Shown piece by piece: positions 7,077 through 14,021 of a DNA stretch of 64,000 nucleotides. A program made the translations under genes and the position numbers. Under the pieces are notes generated by a model. That model was not told the DNA's origin and made no database searches. It was given only the letters and a program-made list of their open reading frames with translations. Each line of letters begins with the position of its first letter. The stretch's first letter is position 1. The stretch lies in the NCBI GenBank assembly GCA_947623175.1, contig CANQGK010000010.1:1-64000 (forward strand). The letters are read 5' to 3'. Source of the stretch: an uncultured Clostridia bacterium. Lineage in GTDB: Bacteria; Bacillota; Clostridia; Oscillospirales; Acutalibacteraceae.

Positions 7077-7517
7077 ATGTTCCTTAAGATTAAAACGGTA
7101 TATCCGCTTTCAAACTACCGCCTTAGCGTTCAGTTTTCCGAGGGATGCACGAAGCTGTACGACGTGGCACCGCTTTTTGAGAAAATCCCGGTTTTTGCAC
7201 AGTTGAAGGAATCGAATTTGTTTTCCGAAGTACAAACGGACGTCGGTGGTTATGGCGTCATTTGGAATGATGACATCGACCTTTCCTGCGATGAATTATG
7301 GGAAAACGGAGTAGCAGTTGACACGCCTTTTGACGGATTGATGGCATTCAGCGACGCCACGAAAATTTGGGGATTAAACGAAAGTACGCTGCGGAAAGCT
7401 ATAGCCTATGGAAAACTTGTAAACGGTGTAGACGTCTGCAAGTTCGGTAAGCAATGGATTATTTCCGCAGAGGCAATGCGACGTGAATACGGAGTCCCCA
7501 AAAAAGAACAAGATTAG
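7077..7517 (+). CDS. DUF2442 plus helix-turn-helix protein, antitoxin-like regulator
   Basis: A protein of about 146 residues with two parts. Residues 1-80 match DUF2442 (LKIKTVYPLSNYRLSVQFSE, YDVAPLFEKIPVF). Residues 85-146 are a small HTH module (FSDATKIWGLNESTLRKAI, then GKQWIISAEAMRREYG) common in clostridial antitoxin-like regulators. DUF2442 proteins are often paired with DUF4160 toxins; no such partner is visible here. Start 7077 is supported by GGGAG 8 bases upstream; the longer frame to 6939 runs through the promoter. The promoter palindrome suggests autorepression. A MITE starts 58 bp after the stop and may have displaced a partner gene. Confidence 0.7.
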   Translation: MFLKIKTVYPLSNYRLSVQFSEGCTKLYDVAPLFEKIPVFAQLKESNLFSEVQTDVGGYGVIWNDDIDLSCDELWENGVAVDTPFDGLMAFSDATKIWGLNESTLRKAIAYGKLVNGVDVCKFGKQWIISAEAMRREYGVPKKEQD

Positions 7518-7575
7518 GGTTTTGAAACTCGGAATGACTATTGTAAGCTTTAGCTCGACAACATGGTTCGGTCAA

Positions 7576-7850
7576 TAGTCAATGCAATCAGATTACAATG
7601 CGTTTTGCGTGGAACGACGTCCGCGCCCGCTTTGTCGCACGGTCTTACCATACGACAGTATGCTCGCAACCGTGCTTCGCGCGGAACACGAACGGCGTTC
7701 TCATGCAAAATCTTCGACCCGAGTCGGAGCGGATTTTTTCGTCCGGCAAGGAAGAGGACGCGGGAATACTGTCGTATTTCAAGGACGATGACACAGGCGG
7801 CGGAGAAATCCGTCCGCCTCGGGCGCATTGTAATCTGATTGCATTGACTA
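7576..7850 (+). mobile_element. MITE-like element, copy 1
   Basis: A 275-bp GC-rich unit with perfect 27-bp terminal inverted repeats starting TAGTCAATGCAATC, counting the TA at each outer end. It recurs at 8458-8737 (inverted) and 19041-19315 (same orientation). The TA at both ends fits a TA target duplication, as for Tc1/mariner-IS630-type elements. The interior has nested inverted repeats (GCACGGT/ACCGTGC around CATAC-GACA-GTATG; ATACGACAGTAT pairs with a distal ATACTGTCGTAT; a GGCGG/CCGCC stem near the right end). Open frames inside are by-products of GC content. No transposase is encoded. Confidence 0.9.
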
Positions 7851-7913
7851 AGCAAATGAAACTTTTAGATTGATAAAAAAATAAACAAATCTGAATTTAC
7901 GGAGGTGTCGGAT

Positions 7914-8402
7914 ATGACCGTTTCCAAAATTATGAACAAGATGATCGCCTTCTCAAACGGCAATCTTCACGATATCGACCACTTTATCCGCGTTTGGGCT
8001 TACGCCAAAACAATTGCGGAATCGGAGCGGTTGGATGAGGAAACGCAGTACATCCTTGAAGTTGCTGCAATTACCCACGATATTGCCTGCCCGCTCTGCC
8101 GCGAAAAGTACGGCAACGCCAACGGAAAACTCCAGGAAGCGGAAGGCGGGCCATTGGTAGAATCGTTCTTGAGCGACGCCGGTATGTGCGCACATCAGAT
8201 AGAGCGAATAAAATATCTCATAGGCCATCATCACACATTAACGGACATTGACGGTATGGATTATCAAATCCTTATAGAAGCGGATTATATCGTCAACGCT
8301 TCGGAAAACGGATATGACCGGAAGACCATAGAAAATTTTCTGAATCAATTCGTCAAAACAAATGCAGGGAAGCAGCTAATCAAAAGCATATTTTGCCTGT
8401 GA
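7914..8402 (+). CDS. HD-domain phosphohydrolase-like protein
   Basis: A 162-residue single-domain HD protein. Metal-binding residues are His23 (HDIDHFIRV), His55-Asp56 (ITHDIAC), the His105-107 cluster (GHHHTL) and Asp124 (IEADYIVNA), in the order expected for a competent HD phosphohydrolase. Substrate is unknown; such small HD proteins act on nucleotides or phosphate esters. Start 7914 has GGAGG 8 bases upstream; the GTG at 7905 overlaps that site and is rejected. The gene lies between two MITE copies in opposite orientation, so it is bounded by ~275-bp inverted repeats. Confidence 0.85.
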   Translation: MTVSKIMNKMIAFSNGNLHDIDHFIRVWAYAKTIAESERLDEETQYILEVAAITHDIACPLCREKYGNANGKLQEAEGGPLVESFLSDAGMCAHQIERIKYLIGHHHTLTDIDGMDYQILIEADYIVNASENGYDRKTIENFLNQFVKTNAGKQLIKSIFCL

Positions 8403-8457
8403 TAATTATTGTTTTTCGGAGAGATAATGAGGACGGCAAATCGAGGTTTGAAAGGGT

Positions 8458-8737
8458 TAGTCAATGCAATCAGATTACAATGCGCCCGAGGCGGACGGAT
8501 TTCTCCGCCGTCTGTGTCATCGTCCTTGAAATACGACAGTATTCCCGCGTCCTCTTCCTTGCCGGACGAAAAAATCCGCTCCGACTCGGGTCGAAGATTT
8601 TGCATGAGAACGCCGTTCGTGTTCCGCGCGAAGCACGGTTGAGAGCATACTGTCGTATGGTAAGACCGTGCGACAAAGCGGGCGCGGACGTCGTTCCGTT
8701 CCACGCAAAACGCATTGTAATCTGATTGCATTGACTA
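8458..8737 (-). mobile_element. MITE-like element, copy 2 (inverted)
   Basis: A 280-bp copy in the opposite orientation to copies 1 and 3. The extra length comes from a 5-bp tandem duplication (GGAAC repeated) near one end. Both 27-bp ends are intact. Removing the element and one TA gives GAAAGGGTTAAACTATG, joining a Shine-Dalgarno (AAAGGG) to the ATG at 8742 with a 7-base spacer. The insertion therefore split the ribosome-binding site from the following gene. Confidence 0.9.
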
Positions 8738-8741
8738 AACT

Positions 8742-9020
8742 ATGTATCCTATCAGAAAAATAAAGTGTAACGAAGTGGATGAGGCGCTTGCGCTTGCTTT
8801 AGAAGTCTTTATGCAGTTTGAAGCGCCCGATTATGCGCCGGAAGGTGTAACGACATTTAAGCGTGACATCGTTGAAAATGAGGAATTTATCAATAATTGC
8901 AGGCAGGGGATTTGTCCTGTATATGCGGCATTTGACGGTGATAAAATAGTATGTTGTGCGATAAATTCCGCTTTGTCGGGAAGTTACAAGCCAAATACAG
9001 AGCCAAGCGTTCAAGCGTAA
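8742..9020 (+). pseudogene. Truncated GNAT-family N-acetyltransferase remnant
   Basis: The 92 codons begin like GNAT acetyltransferases (RKIKCNEVDEALALALEVF, QFEAPDYAPEGVTTF, YAAFDGDKIVCCAI). Homology stops there, before the acetyl-CoA-binding Q/RxxGxG/A loop, and is replaced by an unrelated tail that ends inside a terminator hairpin. A full domain needs about 140 residues. In addition MITE copy 2 has separated the Shine-Dalgarno from the ATG, leaving no ribosome-binding site. The gene is broken at both ends and probably inactive. Confidence 0.75.
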
Positions 9021-9037
9021 AACTTGGACGCTTTTTT
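9005..9037 (+). terminator. Terminator overlapping the GNAT remnant stop
   Basis: AGCGTTCAAG (9006-9015) pairs with CTTGGACGCT (9023-9032) with one G:U, followed by six Ts. The stop codon of the acetyltransferase remnant falls in the loop. Confidence 0.8.
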
Positions 9038-9070
9038 CTTTTCCGAATATTGTATTGCATTAGCCATATA

Positions 9071-9102
9071 AAAAAGAAAACAGATGCTTTACACATCTGT
9101 TT
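9071..9102 (-). terminator. Leftward terminator outside the left inverted repeat
   Basis: AAACAGATG (9078-9086) and CATCTGTTT (9094-9102) form a stem with a 7-nt loop. Read on the minus strand it is followed by a T-rich run. It lies directly downstream of the leftward promoter at 9168-9196, so transcripts made in the present orientation of the invertible segment would stop here. Confidence 0.7.
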
Positions 9103-9114
9103 ATAAGGTAATGC

Positions 9115-9140
9115 TTCGTAGAGTATTCTCATTGACGATA
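9115..9140 (+). repeat. Inverted repeat, left arm (IRL)
   Basis: The 26 bases are the exact reverse complement of 10549-10574. Tyrosine recombinase crossover is presumed to occur within this repeat. Confidence 0.95.
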
Positions 9141-9167
9141 GAGAAAAAACTCAAAATAACAATTATA

Positions 9168-9196
9168 ATTATACATAGTGTTGTCGGATTTGTCAA
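9168..9196 (-). promoter_or_regulatory. Consensus sigma-A promoter inside the inverton, leftward
   Basis: On the minus strand TTGACA (complement of 9191-9196), a 17-bp spacer and TATAAT (complement of 9168-9173) give a perfect consensus. Transcription starts about 20 bp before IRL and now runs into the terminator at 9071-9102. After inversion the same promoter would read through the right repeat into the gene at 10592, giving a leader of about 60 nt. Confidence 0.9.
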
Positions 9197-9343
9197 GGTG
9201 CCGAATGAAATTCGTTTAAAAAAGTCGAAAACGCTTTCTTCGACACTTGCATTTATGAACTCTATGTATGAATTAGCAATATTTGGGTTCTGTTTTCAGT
9301 CACAATGTCCGTCAGCCAATCGTAAATGAAAGGTAGAAAAGAA

Positions 9344-10474
9344 ATGGCAAGAAAAGGTGAAAATATTTACAAAAGAAAAGACGGGCGTTGGGAGGGAAGA
9401 TATATCTCTTCTTATGACGGCAATGGCAAAGCAAAGTATAAATATCTGTATGCAAGGACTTACTCGGAAGTGAGAACAAAATTAGTCAAAGCTAAGAATG
9501 AAAATATATCCATCACAGAAAGCCGCACGGATAAGGAAAAATACGAGCTTTGGATAGCTGAATGGCTGAGGATAAAAAGAAACTATGTTAAAGAATCCAC
9601 CTATATCAGATACCGAAATACAATAGAAAATCACATCAAGCCGCAACTCGGAAAATACCCGATCAATAGGATAAGTTCAACATTGCTTGAAAACTTTGTT
9701 TCAGAAAAACTGCAAAACGGCAGATTGGACGGAAAGGGCGGGTTATCTCCTAAAACAATGACGGACATCGTTATCATTATCAAAGAGTCTTTAAAGTACG
9801 CACAATCATCGGGGATAACGATAATATGCAATTTTGATAGGATATCGTTGAAGAAACCCAATAAGGAAATGAGAGTATTAAGCGTTTCGGAGCAGCAGCG
9901 GCTGCTTGAAGTTCTCTTTGACGGATTTGACAGATATAAATTAGGAGTATTTCTTTGTATGTATACCGGAATACGCATAGGTGAATTGTGTGCCCTGAAA
10001 TGGAAGAATATATCTTTAAGCGAAAGGACATTAAAAATTGAGCAAACTATGCAACGCCTTCAAAATGAAGATATGAACGCCTCGTACAAGACAAAAATTT
10101 TAGTGACCGAGCCGAAAAGTGATGCGGCGTTAAGAATTATACCTCTGCCAGATTTTGTTATAGAAGCTGTAAAACCTTTTGTAAGCTCGCCCGACACATA
10201 TTTGTTATCGGGAGATTGTAAATCAATTGTCGAACCGCGAATAATGCAAAACAAATTTAAGAAATATTTGAAGGAAGCTCAAGTGGTTGATACAAATTTT
10301 CACACCTTGAGACACACCTTTGCTACAAGATGTATCGAATCGGGCTTTGACGCCAAAACACTAAGCGAGATTTTGGGGCATTCAAGCGTTAAAATCACTC
10401 TCGACCGCTATGTTCATTCATCAATGCAGTTAAAACGAAGTAATATGGAAAAGCTATCGCTTGTTATAACGTAG
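9344..10474 (+). CDS. Tyrosine recombinase, presumed invertase of the 26-bp repeats
   Basis: A protein of about 376 residues with a phage-type integrase architecture. It has an N-terminal AP2-like arm domain (about 5-50, GENIYKRKDGRWEGRYI), a SAM-like core-binding domain (about 65-165) and a catalytic domain. All catalytic residues are present: Arg211 (TGIRIGELCALKW), His320 and Arg323 (HTLRHTF), His346 (ILGHSS) and Tyr356 (LDRYVHSS). Start 9344 follows GAAAGG; an upstream in-frame ATG at 9326 is possible. It is the only gene between the perfect inverted repeats, with no excisionase, relaxase or cargo. A DNA-inversion role is therefore more likely than integration. A solo integrase remnant is the alternative. 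Confidence 0.92.
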   Translation: MARKGENIYKRKDGRWEGRYISSYDGNGKAKYKYLYARTYSEVRTKLVKAKNENISITESRTDKEKYELWIAEWLRIKRNYVKESTYIRYRNTIENHIKPQLGKYPINRISSTLLENFVSEKLQNGRLDGKGGLSPKTMTDIVIIIKESLKYAQSSGITIICNFDRISLKKPNKEMRVLSVSEQQRLLEVLFDGFDRYKLGVFLCMYTGIRIGELCALKWKNISLSERTLKIEQTMQRLQNEDMNASYKTKILVTEPKSDAALRIIPLPDFVIEAVKPFVSSPDTYLLSGDCKSIVEPRIMQNKFKKYLKEAQVVDTNFHTLRHTFATRCIESGFDAKTLSEILGHSSVKITLDRYVHSSMQLKRSNMEKLSLVIT

Positions 10475-10504
10475 TTTCCTATTCGCCGTCAAAATTATAG
10501 TCAC

Positions 10505-10549
10505 AAAAATCGGAACAGCCCTTATACAACAAGGGTTGTTCCGATTTTT
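10505..10549. terminator. Terminator of the recombinase gene at the right repeat
   Basis: A 19-bp stem with one mismatch (10505-10523 with 10531-10549) ends in TTTTT and touches the right inverted repeat. It insulates the downstream operon from recombinase transcription in the present orientation. After inversion it would lie at the far, left side. Confidence 0.88.
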
Positions 10550-10574
10550 ATCGTCAATGAGAATACTCTACGAA
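10549..10574 (-). repeat. Inverted repeat, right arm (IRR)
   Basis: Exact reverse complement of 9115-9140. It sits between the recombinase terminator and the Shine-Dalgarno (AAAGGAAGGA) of the gene at 10592. Confidence 0.95.
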
Positions 10575-10591
10575 TAAAGGAAGGATGGCAT

Positions 10592-10912
10592 ATGGGTAAT
10601 TATGAAGTTAACGAATTACCGGAACTCGACAAAGATAAGTTAATCGAAATACTTACCGATGAACTTCCCGTTTTGAGAGCAAAAATAGGCATTTCTCAGG
10701 ATGATATATCAAGTATTATCGGTATTTCTCGGCAAACATACAGCGGTATCGAAACAAAGAAAAGAAAAATGTCTTGGAACATCTTTCTGTCTTTAATATT
10801 GTTTTACGGCTATAATGAAAAAACAACCGATCTTGTCGAAGCTATCGGCGCATTTCCGCAAGAATTGAAGCAAACGTTTAATATAAACAGGCGAAGGAAA
10901 GAAGATAAGTAA
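10592..10912 (+). CDS. XRE-family HTH regulator, first gene of the phase-variable operon
   Basis: A 106-residue DNA-binding protein with a Cro/C1-type helix-turn-helix at about 27-85 (LRAKIGISQDDISSIIGISR, QTYSGIETKKRKMSWN). A short basic C-terminus follows. It is preceded by AAGGAAGGA. No promoter matching consensus is seen between the inverted repeat and the ATG, so expression likely depends on orientation of the invertible segment. Its stop overlaps the next start by one base (TAATG). It may autoregulate the operon; its target is unknown. Confidence 0.8.
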   Translation: MGNYEVNELPELDKDKLIEILTDELPVLRAKIGISQDDISSIIGISRQTYSGIETKKRKMSWNIFLSLILFYGYNEKTTDLVEAIGAFPQELKQTFNINRRRKEDK

Positions 10913-11505
10913 TGCCGCATTCAATAATAGAAATGAATTGTCCCGGTTGCGGGGCAAGGGTATCCACAGATCAAAAAGTGTGTGAGTGGTGTCATAAGCC
11001 GATCATAATAGCAACATTTAACAGCGTATATTCTATGCCGATGCCCGAAGTAAATAAATTTGCAGGGGCGTATCACAAGGCTTTGGCTGAAAATCCCGAT
11101 AATCGGGAATTAAATAATTCGGCGGCTATGTGCTATTTGAAACTCAAGCTCTATGATAAAGCGTTACCTGCTTTTGAAAAAGCTATGGAAGATAATTTCG
11201 ATAATTCCGAAACTTTCTTCTATGCGGCAATATGCCTTTTACAGGGAAAAAAAGCATTTTTGCATCAAAGACCTACGATCGATAAGATCTTGGAATACAT
11301 TAATGCGGCTCTTATGATCGAGCCTAAAGGTATTTATTATTATTTTCTTGCGTACATAAAATATGATTATTTTGCAAGGAAATTTTTTAAAACTTCTCCC
11401 ACCTATCAAGAAGCATTGACAATTGCGCAAGAGCAGGGATATTCTCCTTTTGACGCCGAGCAACTCTTTGAAATTCTTGGTGTGGATAGACCAAACGGGT
11501 TTTAA
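10912..11505 (+). CDS. Zinc-ribbon plus helical-repeat (TPR-like) protein
   Basis: A 197-residue soluble protein. Residues 9-31 form a zinc ribbon with two CxxC pairs (CPGCG and CEWCH). Residues about 45-150 look like TPR helices (NRELNNSAAMCYLKLKLYDK, ALPAFEKAMEDNFDNSETFF). It has no signal peptide or membrane segment. The architecture suggests a cytoplasmic adaptor. Zinc ribbons recur in genes accompanying SPFH or Psp-like membrane-stress proteins, consistent with the SPFH gene downstream. Its start overlaps the preceding stop by one base; an in-frame ATG at 10933 is the alternative start. Confidence 0.65.
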   Translation: MPHSIIEMNCPGCGARVSTDQKVCEWCHKPIIIATFNSVYSMPMPEVNKFAGAYHKALAENPDNRELNNSAAMCYLKLKLYDKALPAFEKAMEDNFDNSETFFYAAICLLQGKKAFLHQRPTIDKILEYINAALMIEPKGIYYYFLAYIKYDYFARKFFKTSPTYQEALTIAQEQGYSPFDAEQLFEILGVDRPNGF

Positions 11506-11560
11506 GAGATAGTGCCACAACTACTTTTAGAATATAAATTATTTAATCGGAGGATACAAA

Positions 11561-12229
11561 ATGGCTTGCATACAACTACACATAAAAGAACACTATAAAC
11601 ACTATCGGCACATTCAACGCCTGTGTAAAGGCAGAACCGAAGAGCAAAAGAAGGTAATTAAATATTTCTTAGGCAGCGGCGGCTGCTTGTCTGTCGGTAT
11701 GCCGGACGAGGAATACGAAGCGGCGGTTATGGCTAAAGCAAGAAGTATGGACTTTAAGCAGAAGGCTCTTAACAAGCTTGGAGTTGACGAATCTCAGGTA
11801 AATGAGATCGAACCGGTTCATTTTGAGGGTTATTATTTTGATAACCAGAAAACCTATGCTAAGCAGGGCAGAGATCGCAAATGGAGAAGTTCTGCATACC
11901 AGATCTCTTGGATCTTCTTCTCCGATATTCAGGTTTATGTTTATCAATACACTTTCAATATGGATCAGGAAGGCAAGAAGGAATCTACCGAAGAGTACTT
12001 CTATAAAGATATCACAAATTTCTCAACCTCTTCCGATACCGTAGAAAAAGAAGTACTCGATAAAATCAGCTGCAGCGGCGAGGCTACATATTCCCGTGAG
12101 AATGTTGATACTAATAGGTTTACTTTGGTTGTTCCCGGCGATAAATTTTACTGTTCTATGGAGCAGTCTGATTATACCGAGAAAGCTATCCAGGGTATGA
12201 AAGCGAAACTCAGAGAGAAAAAAGGATAA
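11561..12229 (+). CDS. Unknown protein of the phase-variable operon
   Basis: A 222-residue protein with no family I can name. It is soluble. The N-terminus is His/Tyr-rich (HIKEHYKHYRHIQRLCKGR). A central beta-rich part contains FEGYYFDN, SAYQISWIFFSD, IQVYVYQYTF and STEEYFYKDITNF, ending with FTLVVPGDKFYCSME. The alternating aromatic strands suggest a beta-sandwich or PH-like domain. GGAGG precedes the ATG. It lies in the same direction as its neighbours with a 55-bp gap, and is probably cotranscribed. Confidence 0.65.
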   Translation: MACIQLHIKEHYKHYRHIQRLCKGRTEEQKKVIKYFLGSGGCLSVGMPDEEYEAAVMAKARSMDFKQKALNKLGVDESQVNEIEPVHFEGYYFDNQKTYAKQGRDRKWRSSAYQISWIFFSDIQVYVYQYTFNMDQEGKKESTEEYFYKDITNFSTSSDTVEKEVLDKISCSGEATYSRENVDTNRFTLVVPGDKFYCSMEQSDYTEKAIQGMKAKLREKKG

Positions 12230-12294
12230 CAGAAGAAAGATTTGGCTAATATTCGTGTGGCAGTCTATTAGTCGGCGGTATGGAGGGCGATCCA

Positions 12295-12780
12295 ATGGAA
12301 ATGCCAAGTCGGGAAGAACAGATTATTGCTGAGAAATACGTTCTCGAAAGGTCTTTGGACAGACCTGACACAGACGCAAAAAAAGCAATAAAGAGCGTAG
12401 TTGTTTATTTGTTGTCGTCATCGGCAATAGGAATTTCTATGTTTTATCTGTTCTCTCGGCTTGGCGTTTTCGCATTGTTTCCCGATGCCGTAAACGGATT
12501 TAGGGAGGCGCATGGCATTTGGTTCGGTTTTATTTTTGTTGCTTTGGTTTATGCTCTTATCGGAATATTTTGCTTGAAGAAAGCAATAATCGGCTGCATA
12601 AAGCTGTATCAGCACTATGCTCCGGAAGAAATCAGACGTCGATGCCTATTCAAGCCCACCTGTTCCGAATATGCAATATTGGCAATTGAAAAATACGGTT
12701 TATTTATAGGTTTGATAAAAACATACATCAGGCTTTTCAAAAAATGCAAAGGAAACATTTATCGAATAGATTATCCTTGA
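12295..12780 (+). CDS. Membrane protein with C-terminal YidD-like domain
   Basis: A protein of about 161 residues. Two transmembrane helices lie at about 32-55 and 75-100. The C-terminal part resembles YidD, the membrane-protein insertion efficiency factor: IKLYQHYAPEE, CLFKPTCSEYAILAIEKYG, and a closing KKCKGNIYRIDYP keeping the two Cys positions. Canonical YidD is 70-90 residues, lacks these N-terminal helices and sits in the rnpA-yidD-yidC locus near the origin. This is a divergent, fused and relocated version. Start 12295 was chosen for GGAGG 7 bases upstream; an in-frame ATG at 12280 overlaps it. It may assist insertion or anchoring of the other membrane components encoded here. Confidence 0.75.
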   Translation: MEMPSREEQIIAEKYVLERSLDRPDTDAKKAIKSVVVYLLSSSAIGISMFYLFSRLGVFALFPDAVNGFREAHGIWFGFIFVALVYALIGIFCLKKAIIGCIKLYQHYAPEEIRRRCLFKPTCSEYAILAIEKYGLFIGLIKTYIRLFKKCKGNIYRIDYP

Positions 12781-12847
12781 TTTTGAAAATCATGCCGACA
12801 TACCAAGCTTTGAAGTGAAAATTCTTTAATTGACAAGGAGGATTTTA

Positions 12848-14011
12848 ATGTCTCTATTTAACAAAAACCCTAACGAGGCGGCTTTTGCCGGTGGTAAGAA
12901 GCATTGGGCTGATGTAATTAAAAACACAGGTCCCGGTGAACTTTTGATTTGGCGTCAACCGGAAGAAGATTTCAATACCAATTCTACACTGATTGTTATG
13001 CCCGGTGAAGAAGCGATCTTCGTTAAAGGCGGCACAGTAGCGCGGGTATTTGAAAACGGAACATATAAGCTCTCGACAGAAAACTATCCGTTTATCGGCC
13101 GCCTCAGGAATGCTTTTACCGGAGGAATAAGTACCTTTAATTGCGTTGTGTATTTTGTTCGCAAGGCAGACAGTAAGGAAATTCGATGGGGAACGGAAAC
13201 TCCGATCCAAGTCAGAGATAAAGTTTGGGGAGTACGAACCGACGCAAAAGTAAGAGGCGCATATAAGGTAAGAATTGAAAATCCCGCCAAGTTCTTAGAG
13301 AAGTTAATCGGTAACAATATTCCGTTCCAATTCCAAGAAGAACTTGAGAAATACTTTGCAAGCGAGTTTCAAGGAAAGATAAAATCCGCTGTTTCAAAGT
13401 TTTTGAACGGATTGGAACAAGAACTTATAGGTATTGACGCCTATATGGACGAGCTCTCCGAAAGTATCGAACCCTACATAGATGACATTGTCGGCGATTA
13501 CGGTCTGAAATGTGTAAAATTCTCTTTGGCAGGATTGGATATTGATACAACAAAGTATGACGCTCTTGATGCCTCACAAATTGAATTGATTGCAAGGCAA
13601 AGAGGATACCAGGGCGATAAAGCCGGATTGGATATTCTTGGTACTGATTGGGCAAGGGTACAAGGCATCAATGTTTTGAGAGATCTTGCAAACAATCCCG
13701 GTGCAGGCGGTGTTGCTGCTGCCGGTGCAGGAATGGGTATGGGAATAGGAGCCGCCGGAGCATTCGGTTCGATAGCGCAGCAAGTGTTCACCCCCGCAAA
13801 TAACGGTTTCGCCCCTCAGCAACCTTCTAATCCTACACAAAACGCTCCTTCCGGCAGATTTACTCAGAATGGGGCTACAACTGCTACTTCTACAGACAAT
13901 GCTGAAGATCCTGTGGAAGTATTGGGAAAACTCAAAAAGTTATTGGATGCAGGTCTGATCGAGCAGGCGGAATATGACGCAAAAAAAGCCGAAATACTCG
14001 GAAGAATGTGA
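12848..14011 (+). CDS. SPFH-domain protein with C-terminal SHOCT domain
   Basis: A protein of about 387 residues. Residues about 15-250 form an SPFH/band-7 domain of the 'virion core protein' type (WADVIKNTGPGELLIWRQPE, MPGEEAIFVKGG, IRWGTETPIQVRDKVWGVRT), like B. subtilis YdjI. A Gly/Ala-rich flexible linker spans about 275-310, then a Gln/Asn-rich stretch. The end is a SHOCT motif (PVEVLGKLKKLLDAGLIEQA, EYDAKKAEILGRM). There is no transmembrane helix; such proteins oligomerise at the membrane through partners. YdjI-type proteins act with PspA/LiaH-like membrane-stress systems, so a membrane-protection role is a reasonable inference. AAGGAGG precedes ATG 12848. Confidence 0.88.
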   Translation: MSLFNKNPNEAAFAGGKKHWADVIKNTGPGELLIWRQPEEDFNTNSTLIVMPGEEAIFVKGGTVARVFENGTYKLSTENYPFIGRLRNAFTGGISTFNCVVYFVRKADSKEIRWGTETPIQVRDKVWGVRTDAKVRGAYKVRIENPAKFLEKLIGNNIPFQFQEELEKYFASEFQGKIKSAVSKFLNGLEQELIGIDAYMDELSESIEPYIDDIVGDYGLKCVKFSLAGLDIDTTKYDALDASQIELIARQRGYQGDKAGLDILGTDWARVQGINVLRDLANNPGAGGVAAAGAGMGMGIGAAGAFGSIAQQVFTPANNGFAPQQPSNPTQNAPSGRFTQNGATTATSTDNAEDPVEVLGKLKKLLDAGLIEQAEYDAKKAEILGRM

Positions 14012-14021
14012 GGTTTTAATT

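Larger units (their letters stand above)
9115..10574. mobile_element. Invertible DNA segment (inverton) carrying its own recombinase
   Basis: Perfect 26-bp inverted repeats at 9115-9140 and 10549-10574 (outer to inner starting TTCGTAGAGTATTC) bound a 1.41-kb segment holding one tyrosine recombinase gene and a consensus promoter firing outward through the left repeat. The right repeat lies 17 bp before the ATG of the operon at 10592. Inverted repeats around a tyrosine recombinase, with an outward promoter on one side and a terminator beyond the repeat, is the architecture of a phase-variation switch. Inversion itself is inferred, not seen. Confidence 0.82.

Noticed and set aside
7563-7873. Several 69-118 codon open frames in the MITE copies, both strands
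   Set aside because: All frames are open because of GC-rich non-coding sequence; none has a Shine-Dalgarno or recognisable protein, and they are shared only because the repeats are.
9115-10574. Region considered as a small integrated element with inverted terminal repeats
   Set aside because: Tyrosine recombinases do not use terminal inverted repeats for insertion; no direct att repeats, excisionase or cargo are seen.
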